The position numbers were made by a program, and so were the translations under genes. Shown here piece after piece: positions 13,801 through 24,007 of a stretch of DNA of 64,000 nucleotides (within the stretch, counting starts at the first letter, position 1; each line of letters opens with the position of its first letter). The notes under the pieces were generated by a model, which worked only from the letters and a program-made list of their open reading frames with translations, was not told where the DNA came from and did no database searches. Source of the stretch: Apostichopus japonicus (lineage: Eukaryota > Echinodermata > Holothuroidea > Aspidochirotida > Stichopodidae); the NCBI RefSeq assembly GCF_037975245.1, contig NC_092568.1:39014631-39078630 (forward strand). The letters are read 5' to 3'.

Positions 13801-13812
13801 CCTTTCGGCCAT
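1670..13812 (-). CDS. SCCPDH: Saccharopine dehydrogenase-like oxidoreductase (partial gene, 5' part)
   Basis: Exons on the minus strand, in order: 13638-13812, 8812-8918, 7816-7896, 5864-5993, then 1670-1800. The start ATG (13812-13810) sits in a good context (AAAACATGG). Exon 1 begins with a Rossmann nucleotide-binding loop GASGFTG (residues 12-18) and WAVAGRN; exon 2 ends LVLNCVGP; exon 3 encodes YRFFGEAVVKAC and DISGEPW; exon 4 encodes GVYVVGACGFDSIPAE; the last exon encodes FGTWHSAIYGFA. All match the order and spacing of animal SCCPDH. A short exon (about 15-20 codons) expected between 1801 and 5863 was not located, and the C-terminal half lies off the left edge. The family is NAD(P)-binding and membrane or lipid-droplet associated; its substrate is not established, and it is not the lysine-pathway enzyme itself. 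Confidence 0.88.
4054..4679. mobile_element. hAT-like non-autonomous transposon, copy 1
   Basis: The 626-bp element begins CAGTGGCATAGCCAG and ends CTGGCTTTGCCACTG, an imperfect 15-bp terminal inverted repeat. It is bounded by a perfect 8-bp direct repeat GATCACAT at 4046-4053 and 4680-4687. An 8-bp target duplication with CAGTGGC ends is the hAT superfamily signature. A G/C run lies just inside each end. No coding sequence is visible. Confidence 0.9.
5397..5562. repeat. Fold-back element with about 46-bp inverted arms
   Basis: The left arm starts GGGGTTAATCAACGGTCTAG and the right arm is its near-perfect complement (one mismatch in the first 46 bp, then decaying), around a short centre containing CTCGGGCTCCGCCC. 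The CpG content is higher than in the surroundings. A partial extra copy of the arm sequence (AATCCTGTGAGTAAACGCAC) lies at about 5274-5293. No clear target duplication was seen. Confidence 0.85.
5864..5993 (-). CDS. SCCPDH: SCCPDH exon 4
   Basis: 130 nt, acceptor CTTTTAG, donor G|GTTAGT. It encodes FLESMEVKYNQQASEAG and then VYVVGACGFDSIPAEFGVQF, the most conserved stretch of the family. It ends in phase 1, so the next exon must begin with two bases completing a codon; the next exon I could place (1670-1800) begins in phase 0, hence one exon is missing. Confidence 0.92.
5994..7815 (-). other. SCCPDH intron 3, no recognisable feature
   Basis: AT-rich intronic sequence with several TACAGTA/TACTGTA heptamers (for example around 6237, 6257, 6698, 7196 and 7426). 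Short open frames here show no family resemblance and no codon-like pattern. Confidence 0.6.
7816..7896 (-). CDS. SCCPDH: SCCPDH exon 3
   Basis: 81 nt (27 codons), acceptor TTCACCCAG, donor TGG|GTAAGC. It encodes YRFFGEAVVKACVENG and the conserved HHIDISGEPW motif of the family. Confidence 0.92.
7897..8811 (-). other. SCCPDH intron 2, no recognisable feature
   Basis: AT-rich intronic sequence. It contains two TACAGTA heptamers about 10 bp apart near 8125-8140 and one TACTGTA near 8727; nothing else stands out. Confidence 0.6.
8812..8918 (-). CDS. SCCPDH: SCCPDH exon 2
   Basis: 107 nt, acceptor TTGCCAG, donor CCG|GTATGT. It encodes LDLSSVELLPADVKDD and ends TKLVLNCVGP, the conserved segment before the YRF motif. 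Phase 1 in and phase 0 out match the neighbouring exons. Confidence 0.9.
9595..10395. repeat. 80-bp minisatellite (about 10 copies)
   Basis: Tandem units of about 77-80 bp, each containing AATGCTGAACACTACATG, AACCTTTCAACTGTGCATC and CCTAGCCGTCTG. Two subtypes alternate: CATGGTGGCATTATAAG and the shorter CATGATGGAATAAG. The alternation suggests a higher-order pattern formed by unequal exchange. One copy has ACTGTATG in place of ACTTAATG. Confidence 0.95.
12409..12770 (-). mobile_element. tRNA-derived SINE with 11-bp target duplication
   Basis: Read on the minus strand, the element begins near 12770 with a tRNA-like head: A box TGGTCAAGTGG and B box GGTTCGAGTCC about 45 bp apart, so an internal pol III promoter is preserved. 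A SINE body follows containing CCTTGGGCAATG and TGTATAAATGGGGAC, similar to widely distributed metazoan SINE bodies. Direct repeats CTAAGTTGAAA at 12398-12408 and 12771-12781 flank it and fit a target-site duplication. It is about 362 bp, inserted in SCCPDH intron 1. Confidence 0.85.
13638..13812 (-). CDS. SCCPDH: SCCPDH exon 1 (start codon, Rossmann motif)
   Basis: The exon encodes residues 1-58 plus one base, from ATG to a CAG|GTGATG donor. It carries the glycine-rich dinucleotide-binding loop GASGFTGQFVVEE and the WAVAGRNAEKLQ segment typical of the family's N-terminus. Frame and phase (1) agree with exon 2. Confidence 0.92.
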
Positions 13813-14206
13813 GTTTTTTACTTACTCGTATGCGAAGTCGGGGTCGTCGCGTTGTGATTGAAAAGTAAAATGTCCTTGTCGGTCACGACAGTTAAATGGA
13901 TTTCCCCAATGTCTGGAATCCTACTCACAGTGAATGTTACACTGCACAAAGTGATATTCTCTTTTAGACATGTGTGTTCACTGGCGTGCTGTCATGTGTG
14001 CTAGGCTAGGCTTTGATGTAAACAAAATATTCTTCAGCGGTTGATATATGTTAAGTGTTTCATGGCGACGACATTTGTAAACCACGCCCAAACATGTGTC
14101 AGTTGGCTGGTAGGATGATGAGTAAGTGGACCTTGAAGAACAATTTCAAAGACAAAACTCAGTGGGGAAGAATTTCAAATAAAGACTTTCTTCAAATAGT
14201 ACAGAG

Positions 14207-14412
14207 CAAGGGCATAGGAACCGGTGGGGAGGGGGGGGGGGCTCTAGCCCCCAGTGAAAAATATGGAGGGGCGGAAGTACCATTCCGCCCCCCCCCCCGC
14301 TCCGCAAGTCAGAAAACCCCTTTTTCATTTCCAAGGGACACCCCCTCCCCTAAGACCCCTCCCCCAGGCCGGCCATCAGTCTTCAGCCCCCCCCAACCTT
14401 CCTACGCCACTG
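14207..14412. mobile_element. hAT-like MITE, copy 2 (short)
   Basis: A 206-bp element with ends CAAGGGCATAGGAA and TTCCTACGCCACTG, inverted with few mismatches. Flanks GTACAGAG (14199-14206) and GTACAGAA (14413-14420) agree at 7 of 8 positions, as expected for an old hAT target duplication. The interior is dominated by G and C runs. Confidence 0.8.
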
Positions 14413-15576
14413 GTACAGAAGACATGAACTTTGCGCGCAGCCGTTCGAGTTGATTTGGGAATGTTTCCCATGTTAAAATCCCATGACAATGTACTGTTTT
14501 TGTACCCATTACCTGATTGATTAGATAATTAACCCACAGTGCAGAATTACCGGTCAGTATACGTTGTTGTAGTGACAGAGAGGCTTGAAATCCTTGTCAG
14601 CATCATTAAAACTTGTTTTGCTCACAGGTTTTTAGTAAATGGAGTGGTCTCTTCAACTACGGCCTCATAGACAACGGATGCATATCTTAGGCTTATGCAT
14701 GGGTTTCACTCGAATCCCGTTTTATCGAGTACATAATAGTGATTCAGTATCATCCCTCTGACTCCTTGTTTTTGACTGAATCTAACAATGACACTTACAA
14801 TGAAACTGGTCCTGCTTATAGCCTACCGATATGTAGAAAGTCAAATATTGGTGACTCATGGTCAAAACTGCAACTTGTAAGTATTTTACAATACATTTAA
14901 TACATTACATACAATACACTCAATACATTTTCCCTCTGTAGCCAATTGCTCAATGTCGCAAGACGGTACTTTTAAAACATGCAGCAATCTTCAGCAACTT
15001 ACAAATGGCGAATACAGTCGGCCTACTTGTAATATTTGTGGTAATATTTGAGGTCAAACTTTGATAATTGTAGTGTACTCATGATATCGTACGGTTTGAA
15101 TGACGTACACTCTCGTACACTATTAGCGCACGCGAAAATGTAGGTGCGGCCTACGTAAACGTATTCACTAAACTCTTAGGATTTAGTCTCGATCCCAGGG
15201 GTCCTACGTTTACCCGTTTGACCAATTATAAAGTTACTTTTATGCTAGTAATAGCTGTGTGTAAAAGTAAGTTGGTCTGACGTTTCGATCCTAGCAGGAT
15301 GTTCTTCAAAGGTTAAATGACAAGTAACAGTAACAGAAGGGACAGAAACACGTACAAAATACAGACAGGTTAATGAGCATGGTGAACACAAAGAGATGGA
15401 TGCTAACAGTTTTATATTATTTAGCATTAGCTGTCTAAACAGGTAGTAGCATTCTCCATATGAACACAGGTACTGACTTTCACAAGACTGGATCCCATTT
15501 TCACTGAACAATTCCTTTGACTGTTAGTTCAGGTGAAAGTTTATATATGAACGATGGAATAGGAATGTATTCCAAA

Positions 15577-16598
15577 CATAGGCGTACGAGGCGGAGGGGG
15601 GGGGGCAGGGGGCAGGGGGCAGACTGCCTCCCCCCCCCCAAATTTCCAAAGGACAAGAGATTCGGGCAAAAGCCCTGAAAAATTCGGGCAGCCTAAGAGG
15701 AGAAAAAAATATATATATAAATATGCAGTAGCTTGCCCGAATCTTTTTCATATTTTTGCCCGACAATTCCGTGGAGAGCGTTCTGTGTTATTTGTTTTGT
15801 GACATTAATATTAATATAGGCCTAATGATTTTCTTTATTTAGCATCATGATGCCCGAATATTTGCGTGTAACACCACCGTAAGCGCAGCTCATCTGGGCT
15901 GCCACGCTTTTTGCACTATCGCCCAAAATTATTAACTGGGAACGCCGCTCACAATCGTGGTGACATGCATGCATGGAGATTGGCAGTCTCTGAAGTGAAA
16001 AAAACCGCAGTAAACATTTTTTCTAACTAGTCAACTGTATACCTGGACATCCCCGACATGAGTGTTTATAAGAAACATTTTCTTTTTCATGGATGGTGGA
16101 GGGGGGGGGGGGGGGAGTGCCTACAAACCTAAAAGTACAGGTTTATCATATTCTTTGTTATTTTTTATACTTTTTTTTGTGATACAAATTGCAGTCTCAC
16201 TTGACAAAGCGACATTTTCCCGCCTACATTGTATATTTTTCTGGAGGTAGCTGAGTACTGTGTTAAAATAATAAATACCGTAAATAGGAGCTTAAAAAAT
16301 ATGCTGTCCTATTTTTCCCCTTCAAAGTGATTTTAATATTTTTTCTCCTTCTAATTTACCAAATTTTAAGGGAAGTGTAAATTTCTAAACGTGAGATTAT
16401 AAAATAAAGAATGTTTAGATGCAACTTGCAAGGCCTCAGAAGTGCCATTTCCGGCAATCTGAGAGGCATATTTTGCCAAAAAATTCTCTTGTACGCTACG
16501 CGCCAACCGATGGTGGCGCTCCGCTTAGATAGTGTCACGGGAACTTTCGGGCACAAAAGTTTCTGCCCCCCAAACCGAAATGGTCCCGTACGCCTATG
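15577..16598. mobile_element. hAT-like non-autonomous transposon, copy 3
   Basis: A 1022-bp element with terminal inverted repeat CATAGGCGTACG and a perfect 8-bp target duplication ATTCCAAA at 15569-15576 and 16599-16606. Long G and C runs lie just inside the left end, and a second poly-G run lies at about 16098-16114. Positions 16429-16534 hold an internal block shared with copies 4 and 5. No transposase is encoded. Confidence 0.9.
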
Positions 16599-16830
16599 AT
16601 TCCAAACATCCTGGCAAATTTTGCAATGGAACTTTTATGTGTATTTTAGAGATAACATATAAATTGAACACTATTGAGTCAGAGCCGTATATTTAGACGG
16701 TTCTGTATTGTGTAGTGATGTAGCGCCACCACTCTGTTGAGTACTTTATATTTATATGCCAATACTGCTAATTTGAATGTTATGTTATCATACGTTGACA
16801 TAAGTTACTTTACAAAGGTTTTTTTTTACA

Positions 16831-16922
16831 CCGTGGCTATTTTTACAACCAGGAGTAACAAATATTTTTCAACTATTCTTACAACATCGGCGAATTTCCG
16901 TTTACGCATGCGCAGTTGCTTT
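16831..16922. repeat. Partial copy of the GTGGCTATT fold-back repeat
   Basis: It begins CCGTGGCTATTTTTACAACC and runs to TTACGCATGCGCAGTTGC. The same order of motifs occurs in both arms of the element at 25958-26233, so this is a single-arm or truncated copy. Confidence 0.7.
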
Positions 16923-17648
16923 ATATACTTTATTTTTGTACTTGGTGTCGTGTGTTTTCCATGTGTTTATGAATTATGAGACTGTACGTGCTTTAGTAAC
17001 AACCAGTGTTAGAGGCGTTAGCGTTTTTACACTAGATTTAGCGTTTTTAGACTTTTCAGGTGTTCTAGCGTACGTTGTTTCTTTCAAACTTGGCCAAATC
17101 TAGCGTTTTTTCTTTTTTGCCCGAAAATGATGGTTCACAAAAATTGCACGTATCCGTAACATTCGAGGTGAACTTACCGCCTGGCAACACACTGAACCTA
17201 TTTATATATTACTTTTACACAATGTTATCGCTGTAGATATATATATATATATATTATGAATAATGCAGAACGCACGCACAGCTGAGGCGCACGTGTGTAT
17301 GTAGTAAACGTGAGGAACTGTGGAATATTGTGTGAATTTATGTACACACGACGTGCACAGCCTTACCGCGGATTGAGACGAGAATCGTCTGAATAGTTGT
17401 AATTTTGTTGATTCTACAGTTGTTTTGCTATGATTCTGAGCCATTATGACTAGAAATTTGTTAAAATAATCATAAAACTGTCTATCATATTAATTAGTGC
17501 AGCTTGTGAAGGTAATAGGCTACATTTACACATGAAAATCTATATCTAGCGTTTTCTGGGGTGTTACTTTTGCAAATCTAGCGCTTTTTGGGGCATTTGC
17601 CGCTGGTAACGCTGGTAACAACATTGTACATATAAACGGTGTGCAGAC

Positions 17649-17908
17649 ATGGCCGAGTTGTCGGAGGTTCGAGAGGGAGCTGAATTTGATTCGTTTGAAT
17701 CCCTCAATTTTGCCATAACCAAGTGGGAGAAGGTGAACTTCGTAAATCTGTACAAAAGATGTTCCCGAACGGTCGGGGCTGCCCTAAAACGGGCCCCAAA
17801 TAGAACATTCAAATCAGATCTACAATACTTCTCCATTGACTATGCCTGCGTTCATGGTGGCCGAAAGCACAAGCCTTGCATAAAGACCGGTTCACGACCA
17901 AAACAAAG
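17649..17908 (+). CDS. ZSWIM-like gene exon 1
   Basis: 260 nt from ATG to a CAAAG|GTAGGT donor (phase 2). It encodes the N-terminal domain with EFDSFESLNFAITKWEKVNF and a basic tail. The minus-strand open frame over this region is a shadow. Confidence 0.85.
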
Positions 17909-20900
17909 GTAGGTCAAGCCCTAGGCACATAATTTATTCATGTGATTTGTTTATGATAATTCAATTCAATTTCAATTTATTCTGATATAATGCCCAATGC
18001 CATTGGCTGTGACTGAGTGTGAAGGAACAACATATTGTTACAACAATTGATGGTACTGTAACACTGCCATTTTTTGACTGTTAATCCCTATTGTTTTCTT
18101 TCTTCCCTGTTGTGTGTGCAGCTTATTTCGTAATTGACAACCTTTTTGGTCTATATCGATTATGAACAATCGAGGAGACAATTTACTGTACAATCTTAAG
18201 GCTTAATTAAAGTCACATGCTTGGGCAATGATGGCGTCGCTGACAAACAACATACTCTGACACTACAGAGGCGCTAAAAGAGCGTGGGCAAAGTGACGTC
18301 ATGGCAAGACGGCCTAAATTTTGACGACTATGATGTCACTTCGCCTGTTGGTGACTGCAGCGCCTCTAGTGTCAAGACTAACTTTGTGAATCTGTGATGT
18401 CTATTTTATTAGTTCCTCCGGTTCCCTATCAGGCCTGCATTGTTATCTGTTTTAACAGCTAGACATTCAGTCCCCACCCATATCCCATGCATGACTCTAG
18501 GTGTCAATCATGGGCGGCGATCCTGGGGGGATGGGGGGATATATCCCCCCCATGAAAATGGGTGGAGGGGATGTAATACACCATATCCCCCCCACCAAAT
18601 GCCAGGGATAAGAATATTTTCATGCCTACTGTACATTTATGCATCATCGTGAATGTACGGCTCTTTTTTAGCTTCATTTCTCGCCTACCATAAACGCAGT
18701 GCGATCTTTTCAAATAAAGCGTCTTTATATAGCAAGAATAGTTGACTGTAGGCTTCATTGGCCCTATAACAACAAAAGGTATTATTGCACCCACGGTATT
18801 GATATAGTACATATATGCACCCTCATAGTATTCATATAGGCCCTATAGTAGGCCTACACACGTACATGTACCCTCGAACTAACGCCTAAAACTTATAATA
18901 TGGTATTTTGTCTGGCAATCTGAAATGTAGCTGTAATGCAGAAATAATTATTCCCAAACGTATGCTGTTGTCAGTGAATAGTCGTAGTGAATACCTAACA
19001 TAGCATTACGATGCACCTAAGACACATTACACAGATATTTTCAATGGGCAGGTTCAACCTCTGAACTCTATAGACCCCCAGGCGCAAAGTGAGATGTTTT
19101 CAAAATCCTACTTCCAGGACTGTCATTAAATGTCCCCATCCAACCAACGTGAGTACAGCTGTCCACTTGCAGAGATTGCAAACACTTTCCTCTCCTGGCA
19201 AATGGCAACGGAACTCGGGGATGGAGACTTAGCCTCTCCTATATTAATTTATTAGTTTTCATAGAGAAAGGAGTGGAGGGAAGTAGTTTTGGTATCAATT
19301 GTCACCGCAATTGTCACCAATTGTCACCGCAGGCGAGCACTCTACCATCGTACTGCCCGGCCAAGTTAGCCTACATTTGCTAGGTCGTCGCGTTATTCCC
19401 CAAGTTCAACTCATCAGGTTTTCCCTAGCTAAAGCTAAAAGCAAACTGAATGTTACTATGTGTAATTGTGTATTGCATGTGTATAGGCCTATAATAGCCT
19501 GCATGAGGCTATTTTCTTCATCGAATAATATAAAAGAGCTCTCGAACATTCTAACGTAGCGCCTGAAACAAGATTGACAGGGGCAATTTTCCCAAAATAA
19601 CACCCGAAACTAAAAAAAAAGTATTTGGATCTCGATTATGAGATATTTCGGACATGATATCCCTATTTTAAAGTTGGGTATATGCCGCTTGGAAACCTCG
19701 GGAAGTGCTGTTTCCGGCCATCTAGAGGGTTTGTAAATCCCAAAATTTTCTTGTATGCTTCGCGCCAACCTATGGTGGCGCTACGCTTAGATAGTCAACA
19801 AAGTCATATCCCCCCCACTCAGAAGTACGGATCGCCGCCCATGGTGTCAATTGGACTTGATGCATACTTCTGATCTTGTTCAGAGTGTTTTGACAGCTTT
19901 CATGTTCTGTTTTTCAGTACTCTCCTGAAGGATTGCCCATTTCGTATACTAATACGTGCCACAGATGATGGTCAGCGGCTTCTGGTGAAGAAGATAGATG
20001 ATGCATCCACCCATACTCATGAAGTTAGACAAGTTAGTATCCCTACTAAGCTGGGCACATTCTTGGAATGCACTACAAGGGTTGAGTCCACCATATGTAA
20101 AGTCTATGTAGTTGTGAACATGTTTTTGGGGATTCATGAGCTTCGCCTAGTCCTGTCTATAGGCAAAAGTAGAACGTATGGTAAAACACGAAACCTTAAT
20201 ACTATTGTTCACATAAACTTAGCTTCTGATTACATTTTTCACACACAGAGATATTGTATCAAGTTCTTCATGTTGCTGTTGTGCAATGCCCGCCCTACTT
20301 TACTGTTCATATGACCAGAAGAACAACAACAAACATGCTGTAATATTATACAGTATTGTGTCACTCTCTTTGATGGTGAATTCATCACACATGTATGTTC
20401 TCTCCTTTCAGTCCATATTCCAGTTCATGTCCAAGCAACGAAAGTTGACTGAAGCTGAGGAGAAAGAAGTTAAAAGTATGATTAAGCTGAAGGCGAACAG
20501 GAAATTAATACAGAACCACCTCCAGAAAGCAACAGGCAAAAAAGTAGTAATGAAAGATCTACACAATATTGGTACCCACTGCAACGGGAAAAAGAATGAT
20601 CTGCAAGAACTGGTCAATCACATGAAAAGTGTGGAAGGTATGAACATTATTCATGCACATATCCAAGGGTGGGTGGTGGGGGTCATGGCCCCCCTGCTCT
20701 CATCAAATATGAAAAATGATTATTTTTTTTTTTCTTAGTAAGCGATGATATCACTCAGAACGTTTCACTTTCAGTGCCCTATTTGCTATAAATTTGTAGC
20801 GATTAAAGGGTTTATTTCACGGAGCATTTTCACAAATTCCCTACAGATGGCGCATCCTCTATCTGCTTTACTCTTAACCAATCACATTACAGCATTTAAC

Positions 20901-22458
20901 TAAACGCATGTAGTGAACTTTAAGCTGCTCGTTTTAACAATGGGCCAAAAATCCTGGATGCCCCTGGAACAATTTCCCCTAATCATGCCATTTGTCGATG
21001 AACATGTATGTTGTTTTGTATCCTTACACTTTAATTCTTACTCTTACAGGTGCATCAGTTGAGGTCATAGTAGACGACTCGGGCACCATCCTCGCCATAT
21101 ACTTCCAAACGAGAGAGATGAGAGATACTTTCCAGGCGTATCCAGAACTTCTGCTATTAGATGCCACATACAAGTTGAATGACATGAGGATTCCTTTATA
21201 TGTGCTGATGAATGTTGACGGAAATGGTGAAAGCGAGATCATCTGCTTCTGGTTGGCGGTACAGGAAGACAAGTATACAATTAGTGCCTTGATGGATGTC
21301 TTCAAGGTTAACAACGAACAGTGGGGGGACATTAATGTAATAATGGCAGATAAGGATATGGCCGAGAGACAAGTCCTTACTGAGAAACTTCCAGACGCAG
21401 AAATTCTCATATGCCTGTACCACACACTTAGGTCTCTTCGCAGAGAGATTGCCACGGACAAGTTAGGAATTTCTCTTCGGGAAAGAAATCTCGCCCTGGA
21501 GATAGTTGGGAAAATGGCATATGCAACCACAGAGGAGGAATACCAGACATTGTTTCAAGAAATGGAGGCATCTGCACCTCGGTCTGTAAGGGAGTACTTT
21601 ACAGCCAACTGGCATGACATTCGGGCCCAGTGGGTTGATGGCTTGCAGAACAAGACTGCAAACTTTATGAACCGCACTAACAATCAATTAGAGTCAACCA
21701 ATCAGAAATTGAAGAGTGTCATTACACGGAACTCAGGGCTCACATATTTTTTTGAGGACTTAATGAAGTGTGTCAACGATCTGAAATTTGAAAGAGATTA
21801 TCGGGCTGCAAATTTGGAATTGAAGGCTCCTGTTCTTCAAGATAGACGTCAGCCTGTGCATCAAGAGTACTACTCGCACTTAACCCCATATGCTTACAGC
21901 TTTGTGGAAGGGCAGCTTGAGTGCTATGAGAAAATAAGCATCATTCGTGTCATTGATGAGAAATCCGCTCTGGTGAAGTCTCGAAAATACGGTGAAATGG
22001 TCACTTCTTGTGATAACTGCAACTGCAGTTTCCACAAGTCGATGATGTTGCCCTGCCGTCATATTCTTGCCGTTAGGAAACACTTGGGCAAGCCTCTCTT
22101 TGATCGAGAGCTTTGTAGCCCAAGATGGAGTATGGCGCACTTAAAGAAGTCTCATCGAATCTTCCTGACAGCTCAGCCTCCTGTGGACCTGCCGGATGCT
22201 GGGACATCAGCTGCAGTGACGAACGAAGCAGATGTTGAAGTCCTTGTCAGTTCAACTCCAAAAAGAAAAGCCAAGCTTACTGAACATCAGAAGTATAAAA
22301 AAGCCTTCACTGTTGCTCAGTCGATTGCTCAAATAATATCGGAACAAGGCACGAAGGACTACAAGCAGAACTTGAAGGTATTGGAGCAACTAAGGACAAT
22401 GCTGGATTCCCGGAAAAAAGTTGTCATCACAGAGATAGTAGAAAAACATAGTAGGTGA
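17649..22458 (+). CDS. ZSWIM1/3-like protein with MULE transposase core and SWIM zinc finger
   Basis: Four exons, 17649-17908, 19918-20032, 20412-20637 and 21050-22458, join in frame to 669 codons plus stop. Residues 1-125 form the N-terminal domain typical of ZSWIM3-type proteins (FDSFESLNFAITKW, then a C/H-containing piece ending HTHEVRQ). Exon 3 is a helical linker (RKLTEAEEKEV ... MKDLHNI). Exon 4 holds a MULE-type RNase H-like domain: D238 in LLLDATYK, D301 in MADKD, the C-x2-H motif CLYH (322-325) and E415 in NNQLESTN, so an acidic triad appears retained. A SWIM finger follows: C524-x-C526 ... C536-x-H538. The length is close to vertebrate ZSWIM3. The start ATG has A at -3 and G at +4. 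It may be a domesticated transposase or a recent MULE-derived family member; its molecular function is unknown. Confidence 0.88.
17909..19917 (+). other. ZSWIM-like gene intron 1
   Basis: A 2.0-kb intron, of which 1335 bp (18509-19843) is a hAT-like insertion. The remainder shows TACTGTA heptamers near 18055 and 18185 and no other recognisable feature. Confidence 0.8.
18509..19843. mobile_element. hAT-like non-autonomous transposon, copy 4 (in ZSWIM intron 1)
   Basis: A 1335-bp element with a perfect 15-bp terminal inverted repeat CATGGGCGGCGATCC and a perfect 8-bp target duplication GTGTCAAT at 18501-18508 and 19844-19851. An internal block at 19688-19795 is shared with copies 3 and 5. Short open frames inside are not transposase-like. 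Confidence 0.93.
19918..20032 (+). CDS. ZSWIM-like gene exon 2
   Basis: 115 nt, acceptor GTTTTTCAG, donor CAA|GTTAGT. It encodes STLLKDCPFRILIRATDDGQ and ends THTHEVRQ, the end of the FAR1/ZSWIM3-like N-terminal domain. Phases match exons 1 and 3. Confidence 0.85.
20412..20637 (+). CDS. ZSWIM-like gene exon 3
   Basis: 226 nt, acceptor CTCCTTTCAG, donor GAAG|GTATGA. It encodes FMSKQRKLTEAEEKEVKSMI and ATGKKVVMKDLHNI, the linker before the transposase core. A second in-frame acceptor at 20423 would remove four residues; the upstream site has the better pyrimidine tract. Confidence 0.82.
20638..21049 (+). other. ZSWIM-like gene intron 3
   Basis: A 412-bp intron with a poly-T run near 20721; no other feature. 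Intron 2 (20033-20411) is similarly plain apart from one TACAGTA at about 20350. Confidence 0.7.
21050..22458 (+). CDS. ZSWIM-like gene exon 4 (transposase core, SWIM finger, stop)
   Basis: 1409 nt, acceptor CTCTTACAG, ending TGA at 22456-22458. It contains the whole RNase H-like MULE core and the SWIM finger, plus a lysine-rich helical C-terminus. Codon use is plainly coding throughout, with no frameshift or internal stop. Confidence 0.92.
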
Positions 22459-23215
22459 CATAAAATGCATGCTATTAGCTACAAACTCTCCCCCTTCCCT
22501 AAAAATTTGTCACCCTAGGAAAAAACTTATAAACTTTTCTTTTTAGGGGTGATAAATTTGTGGGGGATGATGCTAGTCCTAAAAACTGCTAAAAACAAGT
22601 GCTACCCCTATGTTTGAGGAACTTTTTAATATTTCAACATGTGGCGAACTTTGTAGCATGGATTATGTCCTAGTTCATTTTGATAATTTGAAAGATCTCG
22701 GCCTGTGATACAGCTAGAGGCATATATTCCTTAACCTATACCTAGGTTATCAGGCATTATCATTCAGATTATGCAAATTGGTGTTAACACTGGTATTTGC
22801 TGTACAAAATGTACCACCAAACTTTGAAATCAGCCATGTTTTGATGAGCTGCTGAAAGTACTTGAAACGTTGTTTCACATTATTTCAATAGTGTGTGTCC
22901 AACTCCAGTCTTTGGGTTCGCCTCTGGAGTCGGTAATTGATTGAAATTTTATTGTTGTACTAGTCCTGATTTATCCAAGAAGAGTCTGCTTCATCCCTAG
23001 TCTTCTATAATCATTATTTGAAAACCACCTTGTAAATATGTTCACCCTTAGTCAGGGTTGTATGTTGTCTTTTATTTATGTTTATAATTGTTGATTATGC
23101 TTTACATATATACTGTATGACTTCATGTTACCTTGTGATGTCATGCTGCTGAATTTTGTTGCTGCTGATATTCCTTGCAATTACAATCTAAATAAAGTTT
23201 ATTCTGTTGAATTAT
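22459..23215 (+). other. 3' untranslated region of the ZSWIM-like gene
   Basis: From the stop codon to a likely cleavage site 15-20 bp after the AATAAA at 23191. The sequence is AT-rich with one TACTGTA near 23111. Confidence 0.6.
23191..23196 (+). terminator. Polyadenylation signal AATAAA
   Basis: A canonical hexamer 733 bp after the ZSWIM-like stop codon, followed by GTTTATTCTGTTG, a T/G-rich downstream element. Confidence 0.65.
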
Positions 23216-23329
23216 GATCGTCCTTCCACCTCTTGGATCTGGTGTTTCTGTTCAGCCGGTTACTTAATAATCTAAACAAATCTAAAATAGCCATCATTAC
23301 CTACAGTTAAGTACCCACAGTACATTTCA

Positions 23330-23830
23330 ACTTTGAGATGACCCCTTCAGCCTTGTGAATTGTGAGACGACCCCCTTCAGTGTTGTGATATGCGAGAAGA
23401 CCGCTTCATCAAAATTATGAGACATCCCCCCCCCCCCGTTGTTTTGAAATACCGGAAACGAAAATATGACCCCCTTCAGTGCTCTCTCTAATATGTTTGA
23501 GATGACCTCTTTAGCCTCGTGAGATGACCCCTTCATCCAAATTATGAGACATCCTCCCCCCATTGATTTTAAATGCCAGAAACGAATATGACCCCCCCCC
23601 CCCACACCTCTAGTTGACTCAGAATGAGGAAAGTGAATGTCCTGGGTTGCTGGTCATGTTGATAATGCACTTGACTTACAACCCATCAAGGGTTATGTGC
23701 GGGTTCGATCCCAGCCATGGACACCAAAGCCCAATCTATCTATGTTTGAGATTACCCTATCAGTCTTTGAGATGACCCCTTAATTCTGCTGTGTTGAGAT
23801 GACCCCTGATATAATCGTTTGCCCATTTTG
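23330..23830. repeat. Degenerate tandem repeat with GAGATGACCCCTT units
   Basis: A loose array in which GAGATGACCCCTT-like 12-13-mers recur and a longer unit of about 126 bp (ATTATGAGACATCC, poly-C, TTTTGAAATACC, GAAACGAA, ATATGACC) is present twice (about 23415 and 23541). C-runs of 9-12 bases occur inside. It is interrupted at 23637-23720 by a tRNA-like segment. Confidence 0.75.
23650..23722 (+). repeat. tRNA-like SINE head fragment
   Basis: GGTTGCTGGTCATGTTGATA with an A-box-like TGGTCATGTTG, and a B-box GGGTTCGATCCC near 23701-23712. The separation and order fit a tRNA-derived promoter. The segment is too short and diverged to call a functional tRNA, and no SINE boundaries were found. 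Confidence 0.5.
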
Positions 23831-23965
23831 GTTCCCTAAGCCGCCACGACCCTTGTGGCGGCTTCGGGAACCAAGAAGTTTAGTGCCAGGACAGAGTGAG
23901 TGAGTGATTGACTACATATTTTATTATCATACACAGTGTCATGCCCACTCTGGAACCTTTTTACA

Positions 23966-24003
23966 TATTTTTATATATATATATATATATAATATATATA
24001 TAG
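23966..24003. repeat. (TA)n microsatellite, left of composite SINE
   Basis: An imperfect TA run. A second TA run lies at about 24344-24378, and the two bracket the SINE-like segment, as expected for insertion into a TA microsatellite. Confidence 0.9.
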
Positions 24004-24007
24004 TTAT

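Larger units (their letters stand above)
13813..17648. promoter_or_regulatory. Divergent intergenic region between SCCPDH (-) and the ZSWIM-like gene (+)
   Basis: The two start codons face away from each other about 3.8 kb apart. The segment near 13815-13860 is richer in CpG than its surroundings and probably includes the SCCPDH transcription start. The interval carries two hAT-like insertions (14207-14412, 15577-16598), a partial copy of a fold-back repeat (16831-16922), a (TA)n run near 17236-17254 and repeated TAGCGTTTTT-like motifs at 17019-17110 and 17547-17590. No TATA box could be assigned with confidence. Confidence 0.5.

Noticed and set aside
21024-22140. Minus-strand open frames opposite the ZSWIM-like exon 4
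   Set aside because: They are antisense shadows of a strongly coding exon.
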